Source: Juglans regia
Taxonomy: Eukaryota > Streptophyta > Magnoliopsida > Fagales > Juglandaceae
Reading direction: 5' to 3'
DNA: 64,000 bases
NCBI RefSeq assembly: GCF_001411555.2
Contig: NC_049911.1
Span: 32,275,044 to 32,339,043 of the forward strand
Of this stretch, positions 1 through 12,626 are shown in pieces (within the stretch, counting starts at the first letter, position 1; each line of letters starts with the position of its first letter). The notes under the pieces were generated by a model. The model had not been told where the DNA came from. It was given only the letters and a program-made list of their open reading frames with translations, and did not search any database. A program made the position numbers and the translations under genes.

Positions 1-3000
1 TTAGTGGCTCAGGAAGGCAGGCTAGATAGCATTTTATTAGAGCTGCTATGTCGACTGGATTTACTCCCTCTGGTAATGACGCATTTGAATCTGTAATCAA
101 CATCTTATGGCATTATATCACAGCATGAGATAATAAGATCATCAAAATTGAATAAATGAAGACAACAGATAAGATACCATCGTTGTATATTGAAACCAAT
201 TGCTGAATGACCTTTTTATCTCCTTCAGACTTAAACAGGTCTGGTGAGTTTAATCCTTAAAAATCAACAAAAAATAAGTTACTCTCAGAAAATGAAATTG
301 AATTGAAGCTCATTTGTTAATGATTTAGCAAAGTGTACTTTGTCTAAATTCAATTACCAGATACTATGAGATAGTCTGCACATTTGACCAAAATATGGGG
401 AATGGGTCTGCTGGATTGTTGTTGTTGCACTGTGGCCTCAATTGGAACTCCAAATACTAGGAAAGAAAAATAAAAAATAAAAAAATAGGGGAAATATCAC
501 TATACAGACCAGAAAAAGGTCATGTTGATAGCCCAAGCCAAAAAGCTAAATTAAAAGCATTCCTAAGTTATTACAGATCTGCCAGGAAGAAGTGCTAACA
601 TAGAACAAGATTACAAACCAACATATATTGGAAGTTCCAACCACCACTGGAATCTAAAAGAATAACGCCACTACTTAAAACTGCACCTACATAGAAAAAA
701 GTCTCCAATATCACAAAACAGAGGAACTTTTACTTCTTTTTCTGGTTGCTAGAATGTAATTAAGTTTTTTCTTTTGTATACTCCCTGTCTACTTGGACAA
801 TGCCTATTACAGTCTCTTCAATAAAGCTACTTTTACTTATAATAAGAAATAATAATTAGAAAAAAAACAGAGAAACTTTTACTATCTCAGTTTCATTAAA
901 TTAACATAATGACCATCTCCTAGACAGCAAGCCTTTCTACAGACAATCAATTCAAGTTCAACGGGCAGAAGTTAGAATAAAAAAGCACACCAAATTAAAA
1001 ACACAATTTTAAAAGCTTAAAATGATCCAAGTTTAAGTAACTTACCATCAGTGCTAGCAACTCCCTGCAAGTGAGCAAAACAACATAAGAATTTTGAAAC
1101 TTAGTGATGGACGGAGAGAGAACCAAAAAAATATGAAGTACAAACGGGAACGAGAAGAGGAACAAGAACTACTAGTTGCCTCAGAATCCTAATACCTTCT
1201 GCCATCGTTCAATGTCAGTCAATATGGTTTTACTTTTTTGTGCAGTCTTCTTTGCCACCTGGAACAAACTCAGCATCTCAGATGTGTCAGTTCAAATTAT
1301 GTGACACATCAAAGATGTCAGGCAAGCGATAATTCCACACATCGGCTCATTAGCCCCAAAACAATCAAAGATGCGTCATTTTAATTTTGAATGCAGATAA
1401 TTCCACACAAGTAATAATAAGTCATTTTAATGTAGATAATACCAAAGATGCTGCATTAAAATGAATATATCTTAAAAGAACTCAAACGATTGAAAATAAT
1501 AATTCCATACATGAGCTCATCAGCCCGAAAACAACTACAGACATCACTCTTTCCAATCTTAATTGGAGAATTTGATTAATATGAAGAGCAAGTAAATAAC
1601 TCAAATCAACCAAAAGTGACTATCTTGGTTTTGCCTGGTTTTACAAGAGCTTATTTTCAACTTGAAAAGCAGTGGTTCTATCCCATACAACACCTAGAGG
1701 GGGGTGAATAGGTGCAGTTCAAATTTTCTTTTCTAATAAAATATAAGACAAGTAAGCAATTAAAATATGAAACAAATCATACAAATAATCAACACAGAGA
1801 TTTGGTCATGAAGTGGAAACTCATTTGAAGAACGTCTTCAAATTCTAAAACCACTCCGGGTGTAAGCCACCACCTAAAATTCACTATAGAAAAAGTTTAT
1901 TACAATCAATTTAGAGACACTCACAAAACCTTTGTAGTTCCTAAACTTGGCTTGCAACATCACGAGTGACCCACTCGATCTCTACATGCATGTAGTGTCG
2001 GAACTCCGACCTTCTATAGCTTTCCACGAGAACCTCTCAATCTCTGCATCAAGATCAGCTCCGGAAACCTTCCGGACAGTCAACACGTCCACTTCAATGG
2101 ACTTTGAATGAGATTTGATCTTGAGTGTGGTGTGGTGGATATGTGTTTGTCCAAGAGAGATTCACAAGGTGAGGAAAGGTTTCTCTCTTTAGCTCTTGAA
2201 GCACTTAGGGTTTTTGCTCTATTTTTCCACACCCCAAGGAAAGACCAAAAGGTTTCCTTTTATACAAATAAGGAAAGAGGCGCTCAAACCTAAGATAATT
2301 AGGTTTCCAGAACATTGGCTCGAGCGAAGTGTCCAGCAAACTTAGTTTCGCTCGAGCCAAGTGTCGAGCCTAGTCAAGCGAACTCTCTGACTTGAATGTA
2401 ACTTGAGCGAAGTGTTGAACCATGTCGAGCGAACTCTCTGACTTGAAGTTCACTTGAGCGAAGTGTCGAGCTGAGTCAAGCGAACTCTCGGACTTTAATG
2501 TAGCTCGAGCGAAGTGTCGAGCCATGTCGAGCGAAGTCTCTGACTTGAAGTTCGCTCGAGCGAAATGTCGAGCCACTTCGAGCGAACTCTCTGACTTGAG
2601 TTGGCCCTCCCTTTTTCACTTTGACACACTACACACTTGTTACAACACAAGTTTACACAGTTTTTCACAAGAATATGCCAATTAACTAATTTTTCCCTCA
2701 ACAACTGTGCATTGATAGGTTCAGCGTTAAGGCTTAGTCGACTCTTGTTCAACTTCAACCAAAGATAAGTGCGTCTTGGCATCAATTTTCAGAAGATTAA
2801 ATGTATTGAGTTATAGATAACACTAAAGAACACTTGAGATGCATATCAATCGGATACACCTCTAAAATTCTTCAGACTCAGACTTCAAAGAAAAAAAATG
2901 TCAGACAAGTCACCTCGGCTCTAACTCTTGACTTTCACAATCTATTCTGTATGACTCGAACAAGAAAATTATTGCGAGAGTTTTGAAATGAAGGAAAGGT

Positions 3001-3484
3001 CTAGTTGTTTAGCTAAATTTACCTCTTCAACTTTTGTCTTCCCGACGACAACCTTGTCCTTTGTCTCGGAGACTCCCTTCCTAAGCAATGTACCGGTGGT
3101 AGCAGCAGCGGATATAAGACGTTCCTGAACGGCGTGCCTTGTGGCTGGCTGCTGTAGAAATGCCCATCGACTTTTCACCATGGAGCCAACACGCTCCGCC
3201 ACATCAGTGAAGTTGTACTTCGCATCCTTTGCAACCTCCCCCACAAATGTCCCGGCCGATTGCCCGGCTTCTTTAAGCTTCACCCCTGCTTTAAAAACCT
3301 TAATTTTAAATATATACATATAAATAACCAAACAAGAAAATAAAAGAGGGCAAACAAGAAAACTTGGGTACAGCTCGATATGTTTACGTGCTTATATTAC
3401 CTATGAGTATATGAATTCCATACCTGAGGAAGAAAAGAAACCGCTAGCCTTCTCCTGCCACTGAGGCGATGTGACGGACGGCAT
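1..3484 (-). CDS. RhoGAP-domain protein, At5g61530-like (3' end outside window)
   Basis: The protein is recognised as the plant family annotated in Arabidopsis as uncharacterized Rho GTPase-activating protein At5g61530, expected to act on ROP/Rac small GTPases. Seven coding exons were assembled on the minus strand: 3424-3484, 3023-3285, 1196-1258, 1046-1064, 358-456, 178-255 and 1-90. All junctions are GT-AG and keep frame. The start is ATG at 3484 (MPSVTSPQWQEKASGFFSSS). Residues about 20-130 form a charged alanine-rich N-terminal region (VKLKEAGQSAGTFVGEVAKD, then VAKKTAQKSKTILTDIERW). The RhoGAP domain begins near FGVPIEATVQ and includes LVKCADYLIVSG, LNSPDLFKSEGDKK and LPEGVNPVDIAALIKCYLAC. 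About 224 codons are visible, and from memory the family is roughly 370-380 residues, so the C-terminal third lies left of base 1. The usual arginine-finger region reads LFK rather than FR. The intron from 1259 to 3022 carries a repeat insertion. Confidence 0.87.
1675..2790. repeat. Probable dispersed repeat insertion inside a RhoGAP intron
   Basis: This segment of the 1.76-kb intron differs in character from its surroundings. Its left part carries the stretch cacctagaggggggtgaata at about 1690, a signature I associate with a common dispersed plant repeat. It encloses a GC-richer block and the 51-bp tandem array. Both borders are approximate, and no terminal repeats or target-site duplication were identified. 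Confidence 0.4.
2320..2605. repeat. Tandem array of a 51-bp unit
   Basis: About five imperfect copies of a 51-bp unit built on gagcgaagtgtcgagc and gaactctctgacttgaa. Equivalent positions at 2401, 2452, 2503 and 2554 are exactly 51 bases apart. Because 51 is 17 codons, the minus strand reads as an open frame of repeated ARHFAR..FKSESSLD-like units. This is most simply a minisatellite in an intron rather than a gene. Confidence 0.85.
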
Positions 3485-4089
3485 TGAAGCAGTCGCAGTC
3501 GCAGTCGCAATCACCAGAAATCGAATTCCAACAAGAATTCCTATAAGATATGTAGGAAACAATACAAGTGTCAGAGATTCAATTTCTTCATTTTTCAAAA
3601 AAGAAATTATATATACATATCCTTAAGGCTTTTTCCGATCACGAAGGAAAAGTACTTTAGCTTCCAATAAAGATCAAAAGTCGATGAAACAACAGAAAAA
3701 AAGAAAGATATAAACCCTAATAATGGAGAAAGAAAAAGGAAGGAAATGATTCACCTTCGGTTGACGACTAATCGGAGGAACTCGAGCAAAATTCGAAAGC
3801 CTGCCCAGCCCAGCCAAGCCAGACGAGGCTAGAAAGAGAATGGGTCTACAAGTCGTTACGAAGTAGAGAGAGACATTCAATTGCCGTGGGAAGGTAGGAT
3901 AGTTTAAAGTAGAGCCGTCAGTAATTTTGTTTGATAGCACGAACCAATGAAATAAAGCCACGTATGATTTTCTCGTAATCTTCTCCAGTGTTTTAACGGT
4001 TCTCTCCCCGTGGTGTTTCCACCTGGCGATGAGTTCAGCGACTGTACTGCTAAATTGAAATAAAAATAAATAAAAAAATCTCAGCAAAT

Positions 4090-5960
4090 AAAAAGAGAAG
4101 AGAAGGGATCTAAGGACAAAAGAGAATTAAATTCTCTGTCAATAATCAATGTCACGCAACTGCACAACTCTTATCCCTATCACTGAATCTCATTACTCTT
4201 CTAAGTATTGAGAAGTTGACCTGAGTTAAATAAATTGACCATAAAAAGCAGAGAAGTGATACATACGATTACAAAAAATAACCTATATATCATATATTTA
4301 TTTTATAATAAAAATAATTTTATAATTTAATAAATTAAATTTATTAAATTATAAAATTATTTTTATAAAATTATTTTATAGTTAAAATCTTTATCTAAAA
4401 AGTATGTTATTGTTGACAGAAAAAAAAATTTCTCCTCCCTTTTATTTTTAAAAAAATATTTGATAGTTTATATGATACGTTAAATTATAAAATTGTTGTT
4501 CTTTATAAATTTGGAAAATGGGAGTTTCAAACTCTAAGCCTCTATTTTAAAAGTTGGAAATTATGCCAGTAATTATAAAATTATTTTTATTATAAAATAA
4601 ATCTATCGAATCACATTAAATTGTGTTATTTTTATAGATTTACCTTTATATAATCTATTTGTATAGATAACACTTCTCTCATTTTAAATCAATTGTATAT
4701 GTTTAGTATAGTTTATTAGATATTATGATCATGATTTTAATTATTATTTATAAACGGAACTGATTTTTATGGGTAAGTCCAGTTTCATAATTTATTCATA
4801 GGTAAAATATATTAATGAAAAGAATTTCATACTTTTTTTCTGCCATTATTTTCAATATTGGGCTGGGCTTTCCAACATGACGAAAGGCCCAAAATGTTTT
4901 CCGTTTTGTTTCTGATAGAGGTTGGGATAGATCTGATTTGCAACTTTGCCCCACTTTATCGTCTAAACGCCAAAATTAATATAGAGAAGTTGGCTCCCAA
5001 ATTGGAATTAAAGGGTAAATCATCCAGAACTAAAGTTTTATGTAATCTAATAAAAAAATTGATAGTTTGGGGGTATTTTTTGTTTTTTAAATGGATAGTT
5101 TGGGGGTATTAAGCATAAACACGAGGGGGGAAAAACTAATTATTGCTAATAGCCAAGGAGGACTTTCACCCTTCGATCTTTTGATTTTTATATTTTTGAC
5201 GTATTCGTATTTAATTTGTAAGAAAAATTTTAAATTTAAATTTTCTTACATAATAGTACGGAAGAGGATATAATTTTAAGCCAAATTTTAAGTAGCCTTG
5301 CTTTTAGGCCAACCAAACAAAAGGAAGAAGCGACTACACTAAGATCACTGAAAAAATCTACTCATCATTTATTTTCTCAAAAGTATTAGTAGTAGATTCA
5401 ATAAAATTATATTTTAATAAAATTTTAACTAGATTACATAAAAATTCACTGTAGTGTATTCAGCAAAACTATAATGTTTTTAACTTCGATAATTTTCACT
5501 GGCCAAATCTGTTGAGTTCAAGTTGCTAGTTAAATATTATTTTGGCATAAAAAATTCTCTCTCTTATGTGCTATTCGTTTTGTGCAATCTCACAACTCTA
5601 AAAAATTTCTTTTCGTCTTAAAAGCACAAAGTGCCCAAATCTCAAACTCAATCACAAAAGATAGCCAGTTTCCATTAGTCATCATTTTAATAATGTGGTA
5701 TCATCTTGTTTGAGTGCTTCAAGTTCTAGTTTTGCAATATTATGATTATTTAATGTTAATTTTTTATTTAAAATTTAACGTGAACGTTAAAAAATTAATA
5801 TTTTTTAATAACGAAAAAATATTTAAATTACAATTAAAATTAAAATAAATAAAAATGTCAAAGTTAATATTTTAATATAACAGTGATATATTTGATTAAT
5901 ATAATAATCAAATTTTGGCCCAACTGATTCTAGTTCTAATTCGCACTTCAATCTTACACT
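4090..5960. other. AT-rich intergenic region between RhoGAP and sugar transporter
   Basis: No coding sequence is supported here. It probably includes the 5' leader and promoter of the RhoGAP gene at its left edge. A perfect inverted repeat lies at 4308-4366. The stretch 4590-4690 resembles a foldback MITE also seen near 51 kb. The remainder is low-complexity AT-rich DNA. Confidence 0.6.
4308..4366. repeat. Perfect 27-bp inverted repeat with 5-bp spacer
   Basis: The left arm 4308-4334 is the exact reverse complement of the right arm 4340-4366, with ttaaa between. All arm bases are A or T except none, so it can form a long AT hairpin or cruciform. It is probably the core of a small foldback element, since related sequence occurs at 51.3 and 55.1 kb. 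Confidence 0.85.
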
Positions 5961-5966
5961 CCCGAC

Positions 5967-8180
5967 TCACTTCTCCACAATTCTGTTCCAAAACCAGTGC
6001 TCCCTCCATATTCTGTCCATCTGTTCAATCGGCATGTTCTTCGTCTCCGGCAATAGAAAGTACACAAATGCCGTCATCACCACTACCCATACCCCAAAGA
6101 AGAAGAAAATCACGGCCTTGAAGTGGCAGAGCATTGCCAGAAAAGTTTGAGCAACTACGAAAGTGAATATAAAGCTCACTGCCACCGTAATACTCTGCCC
6201 AGCCGATCGAATCTCCAATGGAAAAATCTCGCTCGGAACTAGCCATCCCAATGGACCCCATGACCACCCAAACCCAGCAACGTACACACCTATCAAAATC
6301 AGAACCAAATACGAATACCCTTTGCCTATCCCACCTTGATCACCTAGCTGAGCTGCCATTATTCCTCCCACCATAATCTGGGAGATGAACATTTGAATAC
6401 CCCCTATTATGAACAAAGTTCTTCGGCCAAGTTTATCCACTATAAGCATGGATATGAAGGTTGAGCCTGTGCCAACAATCCCTGTCATGATCGCCGACAA
6501 AAGCGATGCACTTTCCCCCAAACCAATCGTCCGAAATAGTATTGGGGCGTAGAAGGCAATGACATTGATTCCCGTCACTTGTTGGAAGAAAGGTATGGCT
6601 ATTGCCATTACAAGTTGGGGCCTATATTTTCTTTCTAAAATTTTCTTGAACGGGTGTTCGATGGTTTTCGATATGGAACTAGCTTTGATCAGATCGTCTA
6701 ATTCTACTTGGACATCGTTGGTGCCTCGGACGCGCTGTAGCATTTGTTTGGCCTTGTGATGGTCGCTGCTGCGTTGGATCAGGCTGTTGGGTGTTTCCGG
6801 GAGGAAAAGAGCACCCAATGTAAGAATGGAGGCTGGAACGGCGGCCATTGCTAGAGAGATTCGCCATCCCCAGCCTGCTTTGATCTTTTCCGTACCAAAG
6901 TTGATGATGTTTGCTGATAGAGCACCGATGCCAATACTGAATTGGAAACCATTGTTGATTGCGCCTCTGTATTTTGGTGGGGCCATTTCAGAGAGATACA
7001 AGGGGACTGCCTGTAAAATTTACAGTATATAGTAGAAGATAATTCATAAGAGGACTAAAATCAGTTCACCCCAAAATAATTCATTACATAGAAAGGAAAA
7101 GTTATAAGAATGCTACCTGGTTTGCAAAACCGACCCCAACTCCGAGCAAGACGCGACCAAGTATAAGCATGTAGACATTGAAAGCTGCACCGCCAAGGGC
7201 TGCACCCGCAAGGAAAGCAGCGCCTCCAGCGAGGATTGATGGCATGCGTCCCAGGGCTCTAGTGACCGAGGAAGCGAAGAAAGTTGCCACAAGGCCAGCC
7301 ACGTAGAGTGAGGATGTGAAGGAAGTCAACAATTGGCTATCATACTTGCAGTAATTGCTAATCTTGGTATCTTTTTTCATCTTAGTGTACACCTCTGGGA
7401 AGAACTTCTTGAGAAATGACTCCATAGAGGTGACTCCACCTTCAAAGTAAATTGTCCAAGTACAAACGTTTGATATTTTCTACAATGGCTAATCACAATT
7501 TCCACAACCAATGACAATGACAATTGAGCCATCCTGCTCACCACCTGATATACTAGTACTGAATATGCTTGAAAGAAAAGTAATTTTGAGCTTGCAATGT
7601 GTTAACTTTGGTAATTTATAGTGGAAATTATAAAAATTCTACTAGTTGGACTACTGTAAAAAGTGTATCTTCCCATTTTCTCATGAAAAAAAATAAGATT
7701 TTGCATCCAAAAATCATCACCCTTCTTTCAATTTACACACACAATGAACTAATTCTTGAATGTAAAATCTTAATCACTTAATGGAGGGTGTTTGTTCCTT
7801 TCTTTCTTGTGAAAGGATAGAAATCTTTTTAGCAGTTGCATGGAATCAACACATTATATATAGATGGAACAGCTAGCAATGGAATGTTCCTTTAGATATA
7901 ACTAATAATACATGATGATATCAGCTGGGATATAAAGTCGCACATAAACTGGCCGGAAACAACCAAAACTCCAATATACAATCCTAAAGCATACAAAGTT
8001 TAGTACGAATTAATGGTTGAATATCTCATTGCATCAGTACTTGTGCAGACCTGAAATTCCAATATCATAGCCAAAGAGAACTCCTCCCATGGCGGCCATC
8101 ATACAAGACAGGACTACAAACCGGGTTATCCTCCCATTGTACTGCCTGCCCTCACCTGCAATTGCTAATCCCACTGCCAT
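5967..8180 (-). CDS. STP-family monosaccharide/H+ symporter
   Basis: A complete sugar transport protein of the plant STP group (major facilitator superfamily), which imports hexoses with protons across the plasma membrane. Three exons, 8051-8180, 7117-7439 and 5967-7010, splice in frame with GT-AG sites to 498 residues, normal for the family. The start is ATG at 8180 in a good context ([17 protein letters not shown]). Visible motifs in order are [17 protein letters not shown] in helix 1, [20 protein letters not shown] and [13 protein letters not shown], the central-loop [56 protein letters not shown] and [11 protein letters not shown] near the C-terminus. The exon 1-2 junction lies inside the GISGGVTSME motif and the exon 2-3 junction after FANQ. 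It looks intact and functional. It may be an STP5-like member, but this is not certain without alignment. Confidence 0.93.
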
Positions 8181-8329
8181 GGCCTTTTCCAAGCTCACTG
8201 CACACACAGGAGACTCGGTTATGGATAGAGAAGTAAAGAAGCAGAAGCAGTCTTCCTTGACTAGTAGAGGGCAGCATGCATTATTGATATTGATGTCAAT
8301 TTTGGAAGTAACCATGAATGCTGCATAAT

Positions 8330-9627
8330 CGTCAAAAAAAAAATCTAAACAACGTAGAATATAGATATTTTTTGTGCACTTTATTCGCGCATGTGGGTTT
8401 GAATTATATGGGGGTATGCTAAGTTTGGAGCCTTATGCACTGCCAGACACTGAGACACGTCATATTTAAAAAAAAAAAAATCAAAGCACGACCGGTGGAC
8501 TTATTAGCTATAAAAAATCTACACAACTTTCACACACCATATTTTTTTTAATTTTAATTTTTTTTATCAAATATTTAATATATAAATAATGAATAGAAGA
8601 ATTAAATTAATTTTAAAAAAATAAAGCCTAGCCCGAGAAAACTGTTGAATGGAAAGAGGACAAAAAGTTCCCGTACGCAACAAATACAATATTCTCCAAT
8701 TAAGTGCCAATCGGACTAGTTCGACTATTGCCTATAGGCCTAGGGCCCAAGCCCATTTTATTAGATGGACTTTCATTTCATTACTTACGAGCGAAGGCAA
8801 TGGATCCTCGGCGATGGCTCTGTTTATTCAGTAAGAAAAATAATATTTATAGTCGTGAATGTGTAAGTGTCGTGTAGTCATTTTAAAAAAAGTAAATAAA
8901 TATAAAACCTACATGAAAAGAAATTAATTTTTTAATAATGAATCTCACTCTTTTTCAAGGCGACTGTATGACGTTTGCGTATTATACGACTGTATGTAGC
9001 ATTACTCATAAAAATAATTTTTTTTATATTTTTTAAATAATATTTATTTTTTTACCAAGATTTATATAAGACTTATCTATTTAGAATTTATCTATTTTAG
9101 GTGGGATCTACTCGTTGGTATTAATATTTCCCCTTTAACCTACTTTTTTCATTAATTCCTATGATAGACTGTCCGGAAGAAAGATAATTATTTCATATAA
9201 AAGTTTCTAATGCATGTCTACTTGGAGATTATCTCATTATCGATTCTACAAATTAATTATAAAAATTTTATTTTTAAATCAATGTGTAGCACAGTTAATA
9301 AAATACTTATATGATATAATTTAATTTGTAATATAAATTTTAAAATTTAAATTTTATAAATTAAATTTTACTATTTAAATAACGTAGTTAGAGTAGTCAG
9401 TAGAGTAAAATAACTCATCAATTATTACAAGCCCATAAACTTAAGTATCCTCTTCCGACTTCGGAACGCTGTCTACAGTGATTACACGTGTCCAAGGAAT
9501 TGGTCAGGAGTTAGGACAAATAATCTAATATATCCTCATAACACACGTCGGATCTATTACAATCCATTAATTTAGGACTTTACGGCCGGTAGGAGAAAAC
9601 CCCAAATTGGCCAACCTACGTTCTAAT
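8330..9627. other. Intergenic, AT-rich, with a foldback element
   Basis: No gene is seen. Bases 8840-9010 resemble a small foldback repeat also present at 34366-34530; both carry gtgtaagtgtcgtgtagt-like and agtgagatttactatta-like arms around an AT-rich middle. The rest, presumably including the promoter of the sugar transporter, shows nothing I can name. Confidence 0.45.
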
Positions 9628-10266
9628 TGTTGGAACTATTTTAAAAATAATTATATATTATATATATATATATATATATTATATTTTGATAAATTTTTAA
9701 ATTTATTTATCTTAAAAGTTATGAATTATTTTTTAACATGAGTGTTAGAGGCTAAATTGATTTGGTCAAACATTTTGAAAATCTATCATTAAGAGAAGAG
9801 ATAAAACCAAGAGATAAGGCAAGAAATATATAAGGTAAAAAAGTTGGCTCATACTCTTAAAAGAAAAAAATATCACAAGTCAAGTTGGACTCTATTACTC
9901 AAAACCTTTATATAAGGAGCAGCTCCCTCACAAATCTGAGGGACTCTGGATAGGTTCTCTACAAGCTCTCCAGGCACTCTCTACCAAATCTTTAGAGGGA
10001 CTTGTCTGAGACTAAATTCTCTCGTTATATTGAGTGATATGTAAGGCCACCAGATATAGTGGATTTACAATTCGTAGTTGTAGGCTTTTATGCCGAACAA
10101 CGTAAATTCATGTGTCTCTTTTTTATTTATTTATATTCGTTTATTTATTATTTATGTTATGGATAAACGCGACGAACATCATATCAAAACTCGAATCACC
10201 AATATGGATCGGAGATGACTTTTTTTTTTTTTTGTTCAATCTATTGTAAAATTTTTGGTATTAACA
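9628..10266 (+). mobile_element. Possible solo LTR of a retrotransposon
   Basis: The segment starts TGTTGGAAC and ends GGTATTAACA, giving the TG...CA ends typical of an LTR. It has a TATA-like tataaggagcag at about 9911 and a leader-like stretch after it. The 5-base flanks (ctaat and ataaa) do not match, and no primer-binding site or internal coding region follows. The call rests on end structure and organisation only. Confidence 0.4.
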
Positions 10267-10526
10267 ATAAAAAATTTATGAAAAGTTTATAAATATTATA
10301 ATAATTTGGATCGACTTCATGAGAATAGTTGTTGAATGGCTTGGTCACTGCTATTGACCTGATGATGGGGCTCGAACCACCCCCTATGAGTTTATTAAAC
10401 TGTCTTTGGCACACAAATACACCGAGCGTCGACGATTAGTATGATCTGGCTCTGCCTCCATGTTTTTCAAATCAATGATACAGGTTTGGATCTTTTTCCG
10501 CAACGTCCGACGAGGGATAAGGTTTA

Positions 10527-11019
10527 GAGCACTCTAATTGATTAATTAAAATTAAAGTATGTTTTTTTTTATGAATATAAGATAAATTTAACTTTTAACT
10601 ATTCTATTTATATAAATCTCTACATTAGAATAGTTATTTTTTTATTATATGATAATAAAATAATATAAGATGAATTTGACTTTAACTATTTACATCAAAT
10701 GTCCACATTTAATTATCTATTTATTCATTATATAATAATGAGTAATTAATAATTAATAATTTCAAAAATATTTTAATTTTTTTAATTCTAAATTATTTTA
10801 TTTTATCATATTTGACTATTCATAATATTATATTAATTAGTAATCATATTCTAATTATATATTTTTTTAATTATCATTTAAAAGGTAGAGAGAAAGAATT
10901 GATATAAAATATATTTGATGTATGAATAGTTACTTTCAAATTTAAAAATTATTTTGAATTTAACTTATTTCAAATAAGTTCAATGGATTTAGTTTTTAGC
11001 TAATTCATTGAGGATGTTC
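10527..11019. mobile_element. Tourist-like MITE copy 1 (GAGCACTC family)
   Basis: The element starts GAGCACTCTAATTG and ends with the imperfect complement GAGGATGTTC. It is flanked on both sides by the 3-base target duplication tta (10524-10526 and 11020-11022). The interior is AT-rich and non-coding. Related copies lie at 36024, 43226 and 60434. Confidence 0.75.
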
Positions 11020-11510
11020 TTAGAGGAGTTGGTTTTTTTTTTTTTTTTAGTAATGATATATACACAATATTTTATTATTTTTTACAATACATGATGTGAA
11101 ATGAGAATATTTTTATAAAGTAGTATTATTTTATAAATAATATTTCTCATTTTAAAATATGATTGTAAAATTATTGTAAAAAATATTGTGTATTCAGGAG
11201 CGAAACTATTTAGGACAAAATTTTCAAAATTTGATAAAAATTAAATTTTAAATTGTATTTTTGTAAAATAAACAATATAAAAATTAGTATTTGTTGCCTA
11301 AAATTATTTTTTGTAACTTGACCCCATACCAGATTTTCTGGTTCCGCAACCTGTGTGTATATCATTATTTATAAACTAATAGTAGGTAGGGCCCCGTCAT
11401 TCATTAATTAATAATAAGGCAGTTGGAATAGCGTCACCGTACGTCCTTATCTACACAACTCATGAAAATACAACCAGGAACAATTTCCACACGTCTGTTA
11501 CGAAAGCAAC

Positions 11511-12560
11511 TTTTTTTTTTTTTTTTTAAACAAAACACCTCATCTTATTGAGATCCCTCACTTCTTACCAAAGAAAATCGTGATAACAAATACTAATTCC
11601 TATAGACTATAGAACCAAGACCAATACTAATACATATGTTCATGAATCCAAAACCAGGTCAAGAGATTATAGAACCAGCAAAAAAAAAAAACCAGACCAA
11701 GACACCTAGGCCAAGAGGCTATAAAAACTGGAGAAAAACAGTATGAAGGTGGGACCAAAAAACCCAGGCTATAAAACCAAAACCAAAACCAATAACACCA
11801 AAAAGAAACCAGACTAGAGATCAAAACATATTAAACCATATGAAGATTGGGGAGGCCCGCCTTTTCTAACCTCAATATTCCTTTTAAGTCCATAGGGAAC
11901 TTCTGTGGGAGGCCATCATTGACCACTACGCTCTTTCGCTCCCATTCTTGCCAAACAATTTGTCGAGACATTCCATTTCCTGTATATATGCGATACTATA
12001 ATCTGTAAGGACTCTGCCACCTCCAAGATTTCCTCCAAAAAATTCTCAATGTATTAATTTTCACAGCTTTGCACCTTAAACCATTTAACCACCACTAAGG
12101 AGTCTAATTCGACAAATAGCTGTTTAACACCCATGTTTTTTGCTATACGAAGACTATGTAGTAAGCCCAACAATTCAGCATAATTATTGGTTCCAGTACT
12201 TAAGTCAACTGAGAAAGCCATAATCAAAATTTCCCTCCAATTTCTAAAGACGCAACCTTCTCTAACACTTCCAGGATTTCCTCTTAAAGCCCTATCTACA
12301 TTTAATTTTATTATTCTTGGCTTCAGGTGTTGCCAATAAACAAGCTGGGCATACATTTGTTTTGAAAACTTGATTGGAATATTAAATTTCTTAAGAATTT
12401 TTTCATCTCGCGTGGTAATTAATTTTTTGGTTTTAAGCTTCTCTCCAACCCGTACCATCCATAGCTTAATCTTAAGAGATATGTTAGGTACAATCCACTT
12501 AAGCAGTCCCTGCGTACGCCACCATTTGTCATTTGTCCAAATCAATTTGATTGAAAGGTG
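11511..12560 (-). mobile_element. 5'-truncated LINE with RNase H-like remnant
   Basis: On the minus strand an open frame at 12054-12545 resembles the RNase H-like domain found at the end of plant LINE ORF2: KLNVDRALRGNPG, NNYAELLGLLHSLRIA and VELDSLVVVKW carry the expected acidic residues. At lower coordinates, which is downstream on the minus strand, a T-run at about 11511-11527 reads as a poly(A) tail, fitting a 5'-truncated LINE insertion. No target duplication was identified. The element is certainly dead because reverse transcriptase and endonuclease are missing. Confidence 0.75.
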
Positions 12561-12626
12561 AAATTAACCTCCTCTGCTTTAAGCTTTTGACGAAGACAAT
12601 AGAAGGAATTCAAAATTAGAATTCAC

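Noticed and set aside
2370..2576. Minus-strand 68-codon frame of ARHFAR...KSESSLD repeats
   Set aside because: It is the translation of a 51-bp minisatellite inside an intron. It has no start context or family likeness.
3401..3598. Longer RhoGAP N-terminus starting upstream (MKNEEIESLT...)
   Set aside because: The At5g61530-like family begins at MPS..., and the extra residues include a VIATATATAS run from a small repeat. ATG at 3484 is preferred.
3674..4087. 137-residue minus-strand frame upstream of the RhoGAP start
   Set aside because: It covers the probable leader/promoter of the RhoGAP gene; composition and content give no protein family.
9628..10266. Complete LTR retrotransposon
   Set aside because: Only one LTR-like segment is seen, with no primer-binding site, coding region or matching 5-bp flanks; kept only as a possible solo LTR.
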